Assembly: GCF_029931775.1 (NCBI RefSeq)
Contig: NC_079318.1
Location: forward strand, 79,643,614 to 79,707,613
Direction: 5' to 3'
Origin: Euleptes europaea
Taxonomy: Eukaryota > Chordata > Lepidosauria > Squamata > Sphaerodactylidae
Length of the DNA: 64,000 bases
This document shows positions 1 to 42,125 of the stretch, one piece after another. Made by a program: the position numbers and the translations under genes. How positions within the stretch are numbered: position 1 is the first letter of the stretch; every line of letters begins with the position of its first letter. The notes below the pieces were generated by a model that was not told the DNA's origin, made no database searches, and saw nothing but the letters and a program-made list of their open reading frames with translations.

Positions 1-147
1 TTCCGATGTGCTTCCCCCAGACAGGGCCTCATAGCAGCCATTTACTCTGGATTGAAAGTGGCAGAGAGTTGGTTGGGTCCCTTACAACCTGGTCATGTAG
101 GTCCAACTGTTTGTTATTGTTGTTGGCCTCTGTGGCTGTGAAGACAC

Positions 148-216
148 AGATGTGCCCAAGGCCATACAATCAAGTCCCTGGCAGAGGTGGGATAAACCCA
201 GATCTCCCAAAGCCAC
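148..216 (-). repeat. MIR-like / tRNA-SINE core fragment
   Basis: The run GTGCCCAAGGCCATACAATC followed by GGCAGAGGTGGGATAAACCC matches the conserved core and reversed B-box end of MIR-type SINEs. Degraded. Confidence 0.5.
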
Positions 217-251
217 CTCTCGAGCCCCCAGATTAAAGGATTAGATGCTTA

Positions 252-30150
<29,899 letters not shown>

Positions 30151-30560
30151 GCAATGAGCGCGGGGAGCTTCGCCTGCGGCGGGGCAGCCCCGCGCTCTCG
30201 CCGTTCCTCCCCGCAGCCCCTGCGCATTGCAACAGTGACTGGGGCGGAATCCCAAAGGCCGCACAGGTGGGGCTGGCTCGCCGACTTTCCCAGCCGTCCG
30301 TGCTGCTGTGCCTTGTCGTGGAAGCAGCAGCAGGCGATGGGCATGCCCTGAAAAGAGTCAGCTGCTTCCCAACCCTCTACCCATAGCCTCTGGTTACTGT
30401 TGTACATATACGTTTCTAAATTATCTCCCATATAATTAATGTTTCTGCAGTCTCACCCCTATGCGTGTGTACCCAGGTCATCCGGCAAGCTTTCTCCTAA
30501 CTCTCGACACCTGTTCTGAAGATATACAGAAGAGGATCAGTGTTACAGTCTAATAAGAAC

Positions 30561-30750
30561 CGTTGCCAACTCTGGGTCGGGAACTATCTGGGGGTTTGGG
30601 GTGGAGCCTGGGGAGGGCGAGGCTTGAGAGGGGGAGGGACCTCATCCATAGAGTGCACCCCCAAAGTTGCCACCCCCAAAGCTGCCACTTTTTCCAGGGG
30701 AATGTATCCATGGGAGCTCTCCACACTCCACCTGGAGGTTGGCAACCTGA
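30561..30750 (-). mobile_element. hAT-type MITE (TAGGGTTGCC family), inverted, degraded
   Basis: GTTGCCAACTCTGGGTCGGG through TCCACCTGGAGGTTGGCAAC, antisense to the other copies. Target duplication not visible. Confidence 0.75.
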
Positions 30751-30914
30751 CGTCAGGCTCCAAAGTCTATTGCAACATTATTTCCGGACTGGTAGCAGTG
30801 TTCTTAAGAAACCAGGGACTTGGCCAGCCCTAGTATTTAATATCCTTTTAACTAGAGAGATCAGATTGTGCCTGGACAGGTGCTCTGTTTTGTCACTGAC
30901 AGGGTTTTGCCCTA

Positions 30915-31130
30915 CTAAATGAAGGAACTTAGGTCCATCTAGCCCAGGACAGGCTAGCAACGCTTCTCCATAATCCTAGCCAGAGGAAGGTCCGTCTCTC
31001 AGCCCTGCTACCCAAGATCCTTTTAGCTGAAGATGCTGAGGATTTCACAAGGGACTTAATACATGCAGAGCTGGCACTGTACCATTCTAGGCACCCCTGC
31101 CCCTGAAGCTGCCTTATGCCATGCCCAGCC
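30915..31130 (-). repeat. tRNA-derived SINE (group 1), antisense, strongly diverged
   Basis: AGGTCCATCTAGCCCAGGAC, CTTTTAGCTGAAGATGCTGA and a reversed A-box area. A second tail CTGAAGCTGCCTTATGCC lies at 31102-31120. Confidence 0.55.
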
Positions 31131-31146
31131 AGTGGTCCCTTAGAAG

Positions 31147-31402
31147 AAGAAGAGTTGGTTTTTATACGTCAGCTTTCTCTACCACTTAAGAAAGAATCAA
31201 ACTGGCTTACAATCACCTTCCCCTCTCTGCATCAGACACCCTGTGAGGTAAGTGGGGCTGAGAGAGCTCTAAGAGAACTGTGACTGGCCCAAAGTCACCC
31301 AGCTGGCTTCATGTGGAGGAGTGGGGAAACCAACCCAGTTCACCAGATTAGAGTTCACCACTCCAAACCACCACTCTTAACCACTACACCACGCGGGCCT
31401 GC
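31147..31402 (-). repeat. tRNA-derived SINE (group 2), antisense, full length
   Basis: Tail AAGAGTTGGTTTTTATACGT, body GACTGGCCCAAAGTCACCCA, head TTAACCACTACACCACGC. Confidence 0.92.
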
Positions 31403-31653
31403 TAGTCTGTCGACTTTTAGACCCAGATTCCTCCTGTGACAGGAGGCCCGTTTTTAATTTAGCTTCCATATCTGTCTTTTGTTTTTGTCTTGGGGGGCAC
31501 ATGAAAAGGGAGAACAAAGCTCCTCTAGCTCCAATAGATATAGGAGAGGTAATTTTAGTAGATGCAGGGTAGATGGGGAAAAATTACCTGCTGAAATCCC
31601 AGATACACAAGACCTACTTTACAAGTGGCAAGGCAACCTAAACACATTTTCAT

Positions 31654-31945
31654 GAGCCCTGTGGCGCAGAGTGTTAAGCTGCAGTACTGCAGTCCAAGCT
31701 CTGCTCACAACCTGAGTTCGATCCTGACAAGTTGGTTTCAGGTAGCCGGCTCAAGGTTGACTCAGCCTTCCATCCTTCCAAGGTCAGTAAAATGAGTACC
31801 CAGCTTGCTGGGGGTAAAGGGAAAATGACTGGGGAAGGCACTGGCAAACCACCCCGCAAAGTCTGCCTAGTAAACATCGAGATGTGATGTCACCCCATGG
31901 GTCAGTAATGACCTGGTGCTTGCACAGGGGACCTTTACCTTTTTA
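31654..31945 (+). repeat. Sauria-type SINE, full length
   Basis: GAGCCCTGTGGCGCAGAGTG to GGGGACCTTTACCTTTTT. Imperfect target duplication around ACATTTT on both sides. Confidence 0.88.
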
Positions 31946-32734
31946 AAATACATTTTAGTGGTGGTGTCATTGCTGTGTCCCACCCCAGGTCAGGGCAGGC
32001 CATGCTACATGTCTTGACTCACCATTTAAAGACCCAGGCTTAGCCTGTTACTATGGTCCTTTATGCATGGCTGTTTCACTCACCATCACCCCTCAAAAAG
32101 GGGTCTTCAAAAAGAAAAGAAAAAACTGTTACGTTAACAACAGTGCAGGATGGGTTATATTAAGCACAGGATACTGATGAGATGGGCATTTTTGCCTCTG
32201 TTGCTATAACTGCAGTAGCAAAGCAGACAGGAAGCAGGTTTCAAACTAAAGCTGATAACAAAGCAATGGTTTACCGAGTAGGAGGAGAGTAGCAGGGTGG
32301 GATTCAAAATGTAATCTTGCTTATGTGGTTACAAGTAACTTTCCAAATAATTTGCCTCTTTACAGATGGTGGGGAGAAATAAGCCACTGCCAGGCCGATC
32401 GCTTATCAACACAGCAAGAGAGGGCTCAAAGCTATTTTGTGCATTTCTGGTTCCTGCATAAAGAAATAGATGATAGTCATTATTAATGGTTCTCAGGCTG
32501 GAAAGCAGACTACCCCCATGGGGGGGGGGGAGTCATACACGACTTGCAATGTCTCTTACCTTGATCGCCACTCTTTTCTTCACTTACTTGATCACTTGTT
32601 TCCGTTCTGCATGTCATTTTTGGGCTCAGATGTATTGTTTTCATACTCTTTCTAATGGGGGTAACTACCCTGGTCTACAGATCCTTGTACATAGCAGCAG
32701 CCTGCTCATCAGAAACACAAAACTGGGTCGGGTC

Positions 32735-32800
32735 CTGGCTCAGCAGCAGAAAACCTGCTTTGAATGCAAAAGATCCCAGGTTCATTCCCCGCATTCTAGT
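32735..32800 (+). repeat. tRNA-derived SINE head, sense
   Basis: TGGCTCAGCAGCAGAAAACC, TTTGAATGCAAAAGATCC, CAGGTTCATTCCCC: A and B boxes only, then cut off by CR1 sequence. Confidence 0.7.
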
Positions 32801-32995
32801 ATGAGAGAGGGAGAAAAGCTTCTCCTTGTCCACTGTCTCCACACCATGCATAATTTTATACAGCTCTATCATGTCTCCCCTTAACCTCCTTCTTTCCAAG
32901 CGAAACAGCCCTAAGAGTTTTAACCGCTCCTCATAGGTCATTTGCTGTAGCCCCCTGATCATTTCAGTTGTTCTTTTCTGCACCTTCTCAACTAT
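32801..32995 (-). repeat. CR1 LINE ORF2 C-terminus, antisense
   Basis: The minus strand encodes MQKRTTEMIRGLQQMTYEER, LKLLGLFRLERRRLRGDMIE and LYKIMHGVETVDKEKLFSLS. Confidence 0.92.
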
Positions 32996-33004
32996 GTGGA
33001 ACAG

Positions 33005-33125
33005 TATCTGATGAAGGGAGCTTTGACTTTCGAAAGCTTATACCCGGAAAATCTTGTTGGTCTCTAAGGAGCTACTGGACTATAAACCTGGTTGTTCTAC
33101 TGCAGATCGACATGGCTACCCTTTG
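33005..33125 (+). repeat. Hammerhead-like interspersed repeat, best-preserved copy
   Basis: CTGATGA (33008-33014), a possible stem, GAAAG (33032-33036) and TTATAC follow hammerhead order. Then ATCTTGTTGGTCTCTAAGGA and CAGATCGACATGGCTACC close the repeat. Family name not known to me. Confidence 0.65.
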
Positions 33126-33463
33126 AAGTTATGTGGAACACTAGGTTACTTTCCAGGGCATTAATGTTCCTCCCTTGGGGTTGGTGGCACTGACACTTTT
33201 CATACTCTTTCTAAGCAACACTTTCATCCTTTACCCATCCCATGGGGTTCCTGGTATGGCATAGTACTTCACCATACAGAGCTAGATAGACCTTTACTGC
33301 TAGGCAGCAGTGATGCTACAGTGGTGACCCTTTTTAAACCCTTAGTACTCCAAAGAACATTTTGGAAACTCTCTTTACTTCCTCCTGGCAGCACCCAACC
33401 CTTCCACACTTCTTTCTCTCCTTCCCAGTCAGTAAGCAACCTTTTTATCTGCCCCCCCCCACT

Positions 33464-33690
33464 ACTATTTATGTCATTCATGCTCCGCCTTTCTCCGCAA
33501 TGGGGACCCAAAACCCTCTACATCATTCTGCACCATTTTATCCTCGAAAACAAACCCTGTGAAGTAGATTAGGCTGAGAATGACTAGCCCAAGGTCACCC
33601 AGCAAACTTCCATGGCAGATTTGGGATCTGAGCCTGGCTTTCCCAGACCCTAGTCTGACACTCTAACCACTATACCACACTGGCTCTCAA
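33464..33690 (-). repeat. tRNA-derived SINE (CCCAAGGTCACCCAGC group), antisense
   Basis: TATTTATGTCATTCATGCTC tail, TAGCCCAAGGTCACCCAGCA, reversed head CTCTAACCACTATACCACAC. Confidence 0.85.
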
Positions 33691-34179
33691 CTTTCTCTCC
33701 TTCCCTCCCCATGGCTGCCTCCTTAGGAAAAGTCTGGCCAAGTTGCAAAATCATGCATATTATAGAAAGTCACTTAGGTGAACTGTGTGGTGGCCACTGC
33801 CATACTCAATCATGTCACACAAGTTGCATGGAGGCTGCCACTGGGCCCAGGCAAAGTGTGTGACATCAAGTTGTCTGGTAGACACTGCCACACCTGGATG
33901 AGTCAAGCAAATTGCATGATAGCAAGTCACGCAGTGGTCGTTGCTGTTCCTGTCCTTGATGAATTATCCCTACATTGCAGAAAGAAGAGGAGCAGGAGTG
34001 GATAGGGAGGCCAAAACTGCCCTGGAAATGGCCCTTCTCCATGTCTTTAACTGTTAGAAACCAAATTTTTAAGGCTGGCAAAATGTGGCTGCCCAGCATC
34101 CCCTACAGTGGCTACTGAAAGGCACAGGCAGTGCTTCTATTATTTGGGGGGGAGGGTTTAACCCCTCAATTGTATATAT

Positions 34180-34765
34180 ATATTTTTAGATATCAGATTT
34201 TTCTGCAAAAGTGGAGGATTTCTTGCAGAAAGATCTGCCTTGCCGGTTCACGACCCCAATCTCGGTCTTTAAGTATCCACAGATGGAGCCACTTTGAGAA
34301 TTAGATATATTAACAATTGGGGACATGCAGGGGGAAAATCCCTACACACACCCTAGCATTCTTCTCCCCCTTTGCACCTCCTGGCCACCCTCCATCACCA
34401 GTGCTGCAAGGCCCACTGAGGTTTCCTTCATCCCACCCCTCTCCCATTATTGCCCCTCCCAGTAGTGAGCCTGGGGCAGCTCCTAGTAGGCCTAATGTGG
34501 CTATCCCCCACACCGCCATGAGGCCTGGCAAGGCTTCCCCCCCAACCCACTGGCAGAGGAGGAAGATCAGGTAGAAGTGTTGTCTGTGATTGTGCAGAGA
34601 ATGCTTTTGTTTTGAGGATATTATCCTACCCCTCACCCAATATATTTTTTAAAAGTTTAAAGATTTTTCTACAAACCTGGAGTATCTCCCAAGTTTGCAG
34701 AAATATCTGTTTATAGTCAGTGTGGCCCTGATCCACAGATTTAGATATCCACAGATTAGACCACG
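34180..34765. repeat. Unclassified repeat with related ends
   Basis: 34185-34285 (TTAGATATCAGATTTTTCTG, TTTAAGTATCCACAGATGGA) and 34655-34765 (AAAGATTTTTCTACAAACCT, TTTAGATATCCACAGATTAG) are diverged direct relatives. A third piece lies at 63120-63205. Confidence 0.5.
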
Positions 34766-35227
34766 CTTGACTATTAGGATATAAAACGATGTAGGGAAAA
34801 GGATGCCTGGGTCTTGCCTGCAGGCTAGCTGAACCTTTCAAACACTTTTTACAGGAAACCCTACACACAGTAGTCCAGTTGCTCAATACACTAATGGAAT
34901 GACTTGGAAAGCAACATCTTGAGCATCTACTTACTTCAGGAGCAGTCACACCATATAAGCAGCTGCTTTTTAAAGTGCTTCAATCACACTCTGATGTTAG
35001 TTATTTGTAAATACTGCGGGTGCACCATCAGACACAGCAGCCATCTAGCCAGGAATTATTTTCTTTCTAATTACCACCTCTAACGTCACCTCCTAATGTC
35101 TCTTTAAACCACAAGGTTTCAAGCATGGTTTGTTTTTTAACCACATGGCAGACTAAGGAAAGATAGGGCTAGAAGGAATGTGAACAGCATTAAGTACTAC
35201 AGCCATGGTACCTCCACCCAGTACAGA

Positions 35228-35440
35228 GAAGAGTTGGTTTTTATATGCCAACTTTCTCTACCTTTTTAAAAAAGGAGAATCAAACCAGCTTACAATCTCC
35301 TTCCCTTCCTCTCCCCACAACAGACACCTTGTGAAGTAGGTGGGGCTGAGAGTTCAGAGAGAACTGTGACTAGCCCAAGGTCACCCAGCTGGCTTCATGT
35401 GGAGTGGGGAAACCAACCCAGTTCACCGGATTAGAGAAGC
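35228..35440 (-). repeat. tRNA-derived SINE (group 2), antisense, head truncated
   Basis: AGAGTTGGTTTTTATATGCC, AGCCCAAGGTCACCCAGCTG, AACCCAGTTCACCGGATTAG. Confidence 0.88.
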
Positions 35441-35557
35441 AAGCTGTACAAGTATTTGAAGCAAAAACCTCAAAACAGCCCAAGCTTCCTTCAGCCCATT
35501 TAGGAGGAAAAGTGCAACAGTGGGCACTTTATATATATATATATATGGCAACCATCA

Positions 35558-35705
35558 TTTCATAATTATTAGAATGGTTTTAATGGTTTTATATGTTTTA
35601 TAGTCATATTTTATGTTTTCTAGTCATATAGTAAAAAATGTATGTTGTAACCCGCCCTGAGCCTGGCCTTGGCTGGGGGAGGGCAGGCTAGATGGGAAAA
35701 AAATA
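35558..35705 (+). repeat. LINE 3' end, sense
   Basis: T-rich 3' UTR then TAACCCGCCCTGAGCCTGGC, TGGGGGAGGGCAGGCTAGAT. Confidence 0.65.
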
Positions 35706-36440
35706 CTTTTAAGAACTAATAAGGGAACCAAGCCACATATTAGATAAGGCAACTCACATCACATTATATAGTGATGGGAGAAAAGCACTTGCTATGCAAC
35801 AGGCAAGCCAGAGCTTGTAAACTGAAGTAATTTCTCTCCTTGTGAATAGGCCCCTATGTGAACAAAAAAAAAGGTTTAATGGTTCTTTATGGTTATTTCT
35901 CCAGCATTTGGAATGCTGTTGTTTTCTGTTAGTGGGAGAAGCTGAGAAAGTGTTGCAGTTTTGAATTGGGACCTAGAACATGTCCTAGACCTAGATGGAG
36001 TTAGCTAAAACTGTATGCAAGCATTGTTGCTTAGGGTTCTAATGCAGGATTAGCAGTGCTCCTGTGCAGTTCAGCAGTGTGCTTGCTCTGCTTGTCTATT
36101 TATAAACATGTTGAGTATACCATGAATCTCTAGTGGTCTCACCTTACAGGGACACAGACCTTGTAAAGAGACAATCATAGACATTCCTACTACTCGGGGA
36201 AGTAGAATGACCTGCCCTTTTGTAACAGTTTATTAATACAGAACTGCCTAAAGTTTTTTTAAAAAATAAATGTATATGCCAGCTGGCGCCTGGTATTTTT
36301 TCCAGTCTTGCCATTGAAATCTTCCTTAAAAAATTGAGGGTGTCAAGTTTAATGTAGTGACCACTGCATTCTCTATTCATGATGTTCCCTGTGGAGGGGG
36401 ATATGCCCTTAAAATCTTCAGTCAGAAAAACTCTCTAGCA

Positions 36441-36624
36441 CAGTGGTTCTCAACCTTTTTGCTCCATTCCCCCTTTCACCATTGTTCAGAATATAATGAT
36501 CCCCTTCCTAAGATAGTGCATTCCAAATAATATGCATATTTGTTGAACAGTAGTCCCAATTTCCCCCCTGGAACCCTAAAATCCACCCCTGGGAGGGGAA
36601 TTCCCCCCTTGTTGAGAACCCACG
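36441..36624. mobile_element. hAT-type MITE with perfect 8-bp target duplication
   Basis: CTCTAGCA at 36433-36440 and 36625-36632. Ends CAGTGGTTCTCAACC and GTTGAGAACCCACG are inverted repeats. Confidence 0.88.
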
Positions 36625-38194
36625 CTCTAGCAGATGACAGTTGATGAATCAGTATAAACATTATGAAGTGTTTCAATAATAAGCCCATAGACTGTTTTTC
36701 TGGACTTCTTTATTATGTCCAGCAAGTACATTTGACATTGTCTAAGTGAACAGCTTCTTCTTTTTTTAAATATAAATACAGGCATTGCCATTTATCTTCC
36801 TTTTCAAAGATGCATAAAGTGCTTGAAAAAAATAGACCACTGGAGTAGACAGAATGAGGACATCAAATGAATTCCTGGTAGGTCTGTATATACATATATG
36901 TATATATGGGGTCCTTAGACATCCAAGACTACCCCTCAGATCGCCAATCCATGACTACTCCGTCTGCCTCCACTGTGATAGCAGGCTCTTGAAGCTCTGT
37001 CAACCAAAAAAATTCAATATGAAATTATACTCTTGTGAGTGCAATTGGAACATTTGGCTGGAAAATACTCAAGCAATCTTAATGCTGCCAAATTCAATAC
37101 TGTGAACCCCTTGAGGACAGAAGTGTCTGGAACAGACTGCTGAGCCCATAAATAAAATTTAAAAAGAGGGTTAACAAAATTTTAAAGGGCCAAGAAGCCA
37201 AACCTCTGCTGCAAGGCAAAATCCCATGAAAAACACTATGTCCTCCAGTCCACACAGCCCAGATTTTGGGGCACTACAGCACACATGCACTACAAAGACA
37301 CTTGCTGTACATGTAAAATAGGTCAGTATTAATCCTTGTCAATATGCTGCCGGAGGACACCCAGAGGGAAAGAGCTCTTCCTGAACCCAAGTGGTAAGGC
37401 TATAAAATAAACCTTTTTATGGAGTTTTCCCAAAGGAAAACATGTAAGGCTGTATACTGTCACCAGTCAACATCTTGTCTGTAGCAGTTATTCGTGGAGG
37501 TGAGGTGAGAAGCCCAGGAGAAAGAAGATCCACCAAATATAAAGAGATCCAAGTGAGGATGAAATACAAATGACCATTTGCCAAGGGGTAACAATCTATA
37601 CGATACTGCCTCAAAGGAGCAGGTGACTTAGGGCTAAATTAGACATGACGTCCACAGATCTGACCCATGAACACCACTATTATAAAGTATTTAAGGATGC
37701 AGCATGGCAGGCTGAGGGGCTCTTGTTTCCCCCACACACACACAATTTTTCAAGCTGCAAAATGGTCACAGGGGGCATTTCAGCACTTGAAAAGGCTTGA
37801 GGGAGGATGATAAGAGCACCTCAGCCCACCACACTGTGGACCCAGTTGTGATCAAGCCCTTGAAACATTTTAAAATCCCTTTAAAATGGCAGTGGTCTCC
37901 ATAGGTCAGATCCAGGGACTCCATCATGTCTAGTTTGGCTCTTAGAAACCCTCATCTCCTGGTAGGGGAGGTGTTTTCCACACAGGGACATGATTGTGTG
38001 GTTTCCTCATTGCAGCTGCCAATACAGCCCAGCAGAAATTGGGCTTCCACAAGGCAGGTTTCCCTGCCTCTTGGCAGCAGCCATCTCCCTTCCTTGGGCC
38101 ACAGAGTCATTATTATTACTATTATTAATAAGAACTGAATTCAGAGGTTTGCTGCTTCTGGATATGGAGGCTCCTAGCAGCCATGGCTAGCAGC

Positions 38195-38330
38195 CATTCA
38201 TGGACCTCTCCTACATGAATCTGTCTAACCCCCTTTAAAGCTCACGGCCAACCCTATCTCCCATGCCAATGAATTCCACAGTTTTAATTACTCATTGAGT
38301 AAATTGGTATTTCCTTCTTTCTTTCCCAAC
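38195..38330 (-). repeat. CR1-like fragment, antisense
   Basis: ATTCATGGACCTCTCCTACA, CCTTTAAAGCTCACGGCC, AATGAATTCCACAGTTTTAA align with the CR1 pieces at 13.1 and 19.7 kb. Confidence 0.6.
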
Positions 38331-38579
38331 AATCATGCTAAGTCAATCATTGAGTGCATGAGCTTTAATTTTATTCACTGCAGTTATGACCGTGTGTGCA
38401 GGCCATCACTGAGATTTTGTTGCAACCAGATGTTGGTGATGAATAATACAGTGGTACTGCTTTTTTCAAGTAAGCAACACACCCATGATAGTGACCAGTC
38501 ACTGACGGTGCTCTATCAGTTGCACAAGTAGTATAGTAGTAAGCAGAATTTCTTCTTGTCTTTGAAGAACTGCTCAACA

Positions 38580-40275
38580 ATACAAAATATCGGCTCCCCT
38601 TTATTATCTGTTCTTAGTGCTGGAGAGGCCCAGAATCACTCTGGGGAACTTCAACAATCATGCTGAGGATACCTCGCTGGGGCCAGCCCAGGTTTTTATA
38701 ACTTCTTTGTCTTGGGTCTCTCCCAAATCTTTGACTGGCCTAACACATGAAACAGGTCACACCTTGAACCTAATCTTTTGCACTGAATCTTTGAAGGCAG
38801 GTTTTATTTCATGGCTGGAGATTTGTCCTGAACCATGGTCTGATCACTACCTTCTCAAAACCAAAGTCAGTGTGGCTCCTACACCTTGCAGAAGAGGGGG
38901 AATGGTTAAAATGATTTGATCATTGAGATTCATGAATCTAACTGGATTCTGGAATGCTCTAGGGAATTTTAGGATTCCAAGCATATGCTCTGTTGAGGCT
39001 GCATCAGAAGCATGGAATTTGAAGCTCCTTGAAGCTATTGACAAGATTGGAGACCAGTTATCAGTGAGGGACCTATCCTGTGAGGTCCCACAGGGCACAA
39101 TCCTGTCCCCATGCTCTTCAATCCTTATGTGAAGTCTTTAGCCAAATAATTTGTAATTTTGGGGTTGGCTGTCATTAATATGCAGATGATACACAGCTAT
39201 ATCTTTATCCAAATAGCCTTGTGATGCAGTAGAGGTACTAAATCGCTGCCTGGCTGCTGTAATTAAATGGTTAAGAGTGAACAAATCCTGAAAAGACAGA
39301 AGCAATGCTGGTTGGAAAGGTGGAGGTCTTGAAGGACATTATGCTCCCCACTTTTGATGGGGTTCAGTTGACCCTTGCTGACCCAACATTATTACTGGAG
39401 AATTAAGTTTATGCAGTTGCAAAAAATGTTTTTTCAACTCAGCCTAGATCGAAAAATGGCACCTTACCTTGATATGGCTGATCTGGCCACCTGAATCCAC
39501 ACCCCGGTAACATAGAGACTAGACTACTGTAATGCACTGTACATTAGCTTCCCCTCAAAAACAATTTGGAACCTTTAGTTGGTGTAGAATGCCACAGCTT
39601 GAGTACAATCAGGATGGAGCATGCATATTACTCTCATTCTGAATCACTCCACCAGCTGCCCATTAGTTACCAGGCTCAATTTAAAGTACTGGCTATCACA
39701 TACAAAGGCCTTCATGGCCTTGGACCCTCATATTTGCGAGACTGTCTCTCCCCCTATGCTTTGCCATGACAGCTTCACACATCTGAGCAGGGCCTTCTGC
39801 AGGTGCCAACCTGCAAATGGGTAAAATCAACAACAGCCCATAAAAATGTCCTCTCCATTGTCGCCTGCACTTTGTGGAATGGTCTGCCTGAGGAGGTCAG
39901 GAAGGTTCCCACACTCCTGGCTTTCCTCAAATTATGCAAAACTGAATTATTCAGGAGGGCTTTTGTACATATGCAACAGGGTAGACCTGTAGAAAATTAT
40001 TCACAAAGTTACATGGACTGTGGTCTATACTTGTGTATAGTTTGCTGTAAATTGGATCCTACTATGCAATTTTGAATCATTTAATGCATCCTGTTAACAC
40101 TTATGCTTTGCTTCAGTTCTGTTTAAGATTTCTGGTTGGTTCTACAACTCAAATCCTATTTCATTGTTTGCTGAATGTCCCATCCTGTTGAATGTTTTGA
40201 CTCACTCTGTTTAACCCACCTTGAGTCCCAGTGAGAAAGGCAGACTATAAATAATGTAAATAAAAATTAAAAATA
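38580..40275 (+). repeat. Decayed LINE (L2/CR1-like), RT region to 3' end, sense
   Basis: Scattered frames carry, in order, an endonuclease-end region, CEVPQGTILSP (39080-39110, RT motif), a YADDTQLY-equivalent DNA stretch near 39175-39200, LDYCNALY (about 39520), and LGPSYLRDCLSPY near 39720-39765. The 3' end has TTAACCCACCTTGAGTCCCA, GAAAGGCAGACTATAAATAA. Many stops and frame changes, so inactive. Confidence 0.85.
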
Positions 40276-40619
40276 ATGACTCTTGAGCCAAACTTCCATC
40301 TTTTATAAAGTTCACGTAAGTGAGCAGCAAAGATTCATTGCCTGGCAAACTGACTCATCCAACTGTAATGCAAGTTCTGTTGTCCTTAGTATGCTGAACA
40401 AAGTATCATCCACATTTTCAGTCATGTAATTTATGTGTCTTCACACTTAATTGTTGCTGAGAGGTATAATCTCTCAGGACTTACCAGCAAAAACTTGAAA
40501 AATGACAAAGTTCCTCAAAACACGGCATACTGGTCTGACTAGAGCGCTGGTGGCATATTTACTAAAAATTCTGACAGTTTTCAGCATTCTGCAGAGGCAA
40601 AAACCTGGAGAGCCATTTG

Positions 40620-40769
40620 CCATCGTGGTGCCATAGCATGGTCAATTGTAAATAAGTGAACAACGCAGTTGAAGGGGCCCACCTCCACCACCCCCTGCCT
40701 CCCCATGCCCCTTAGGTAATCCAAGCCCCCCAGGGGGCAGTACTGCCCACTTTGGGAACCACTGGGCTA
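40620..40769. mobile_element. hAT-type element end
   Basis: CAGTACTGCCCACTTTGGGA, ACCACTG is a familiar hAT right terminus. The left end was not found, so truncated. Confidence 0.5.
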
Positions 40770-41562
40770 GATACTTATAAAAATTAAAACTGGGAATTCA
40801 GATAACCTGGTACACAGGCTGTTCTAATACTGATATAACCTTATTCCATTGGCAATTGAACACCACACACACCCAGCAGCAGGGGGAGGAAATGGTCACC
40901 ACAAGGACAGGGAAAACTGCTGCCACATGGGCAGGAAAATCCAAACTTTTGCACCTACACAGCTGCTATACAGGCTTTACTGTGATCTTTCTCAAAACTT
41001 TGCAGCAAAGCAGCTTTGAGAAAAATCAGGGAAACCCTGGGAGCTTCATGAACACTCCATAATACTATGGGGAAGCAGGGGGGGGGGAAAACCCTGCTTC
41101 CCAACGGTATCAAACCCAGAGCAAACAACCTAAGGCTCCGAAGTTACGGGTTGACAAGTGGTCACAGTAAACACAACTAAATGTTGGTTTCCTCCATATT
41201 ACTGGTCTGGAGCAAGTTCAGTTTGTCCTGGAGATGCATATTGTTAACATTTTGATGCTTTGGTGAATTTATTCTGCAGGGATGCCATTTTTAACTGGGA
41301 TAAAGCTACTCCAAAGCAAGGATCATATCAGAGAGACATCATTGCACCCTGATAACTGAGAAAAGCTACCTCAGAGCTATTCTTTAACAGAAGCTGCTCC
41401 CATTTATCTTCTGTTGTAACAATTTGCAGAAGCCCTTTTCATCAAGATCTGGCATTCATGCACTCTTTACCCAAATAAAGTTTTATTAAGATGACATGCT
41501 TATAAACAGAGAAAGTCCCACTGCCTTGCTGTGATCAAGAGTCACTACATACACTTAGAATC

Positions 41563-42125
41563 TACGGTAAGGTTCCCCATGGGCACCATGGCACCCACGA
41601 ATACTTCCCTTGGCACCCGCCAAGCTTTTCAGAAAGTAGGTGGAGCCATTGTATGGCAAGGGTTGTTATTGACCAACCTCATTCAAATGAAAGGGTTTTC
41701 CTCTGGAGAATCAGAAAAACTAGTAAGTACCTGAGTTTTCTTTAGTCAGTGTATGGTTCCATTTCCCCTTCACGGCTTCCTTGAACACATGAACATATGA
41801 AGCTGCCTTATACTGAATCAGACCCTTGGTCTATCCAAGTCAGTACTGTCTACTCAGACTGGCAGTGGCTCTCCAGGGTCTCAGGCAGACGTCTTTCACA
41901 TCACCTACTTGCCTAGTCCCTTTAACTGGAGATGCCGGGGATTGAACCTGGGACACTCTGCATGCCAAGCAGATGGTCTACCACTGAGCCACAGCCCCTC
42001 CCCAGGTGTGAGGAAGGATGTATTCCATTGAGCTCTGGTTCTGGGGGGAGCCATTTAGGGGTGGTACTCACACCCCCTCAACATTCAAAATGTGCCAGCA
42101 GGCTGAAAAAGGTTGGAAACCCCTA
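41563..42125. mobile_element. Probable hAT-type element split by a SINE
   Basis: Left end AAGGTTCCCCATGGGCACC and right end GGTTGGAAACCCCTAA are near-inverted. The SINE at 41788-42004 interrupts it. Confidence 0.55.
41788..42004 (-). repeat. tRNA-derived SINE (group 1), antisense, full length
   Basis: ACATATGAAGCTGCCTTATA, GGCTCTCCAGGGTCTCAGGC, GATTGAACCTGGGACACTCT, ACTGAGCCACAGCCCC. Confidence 0.92.
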
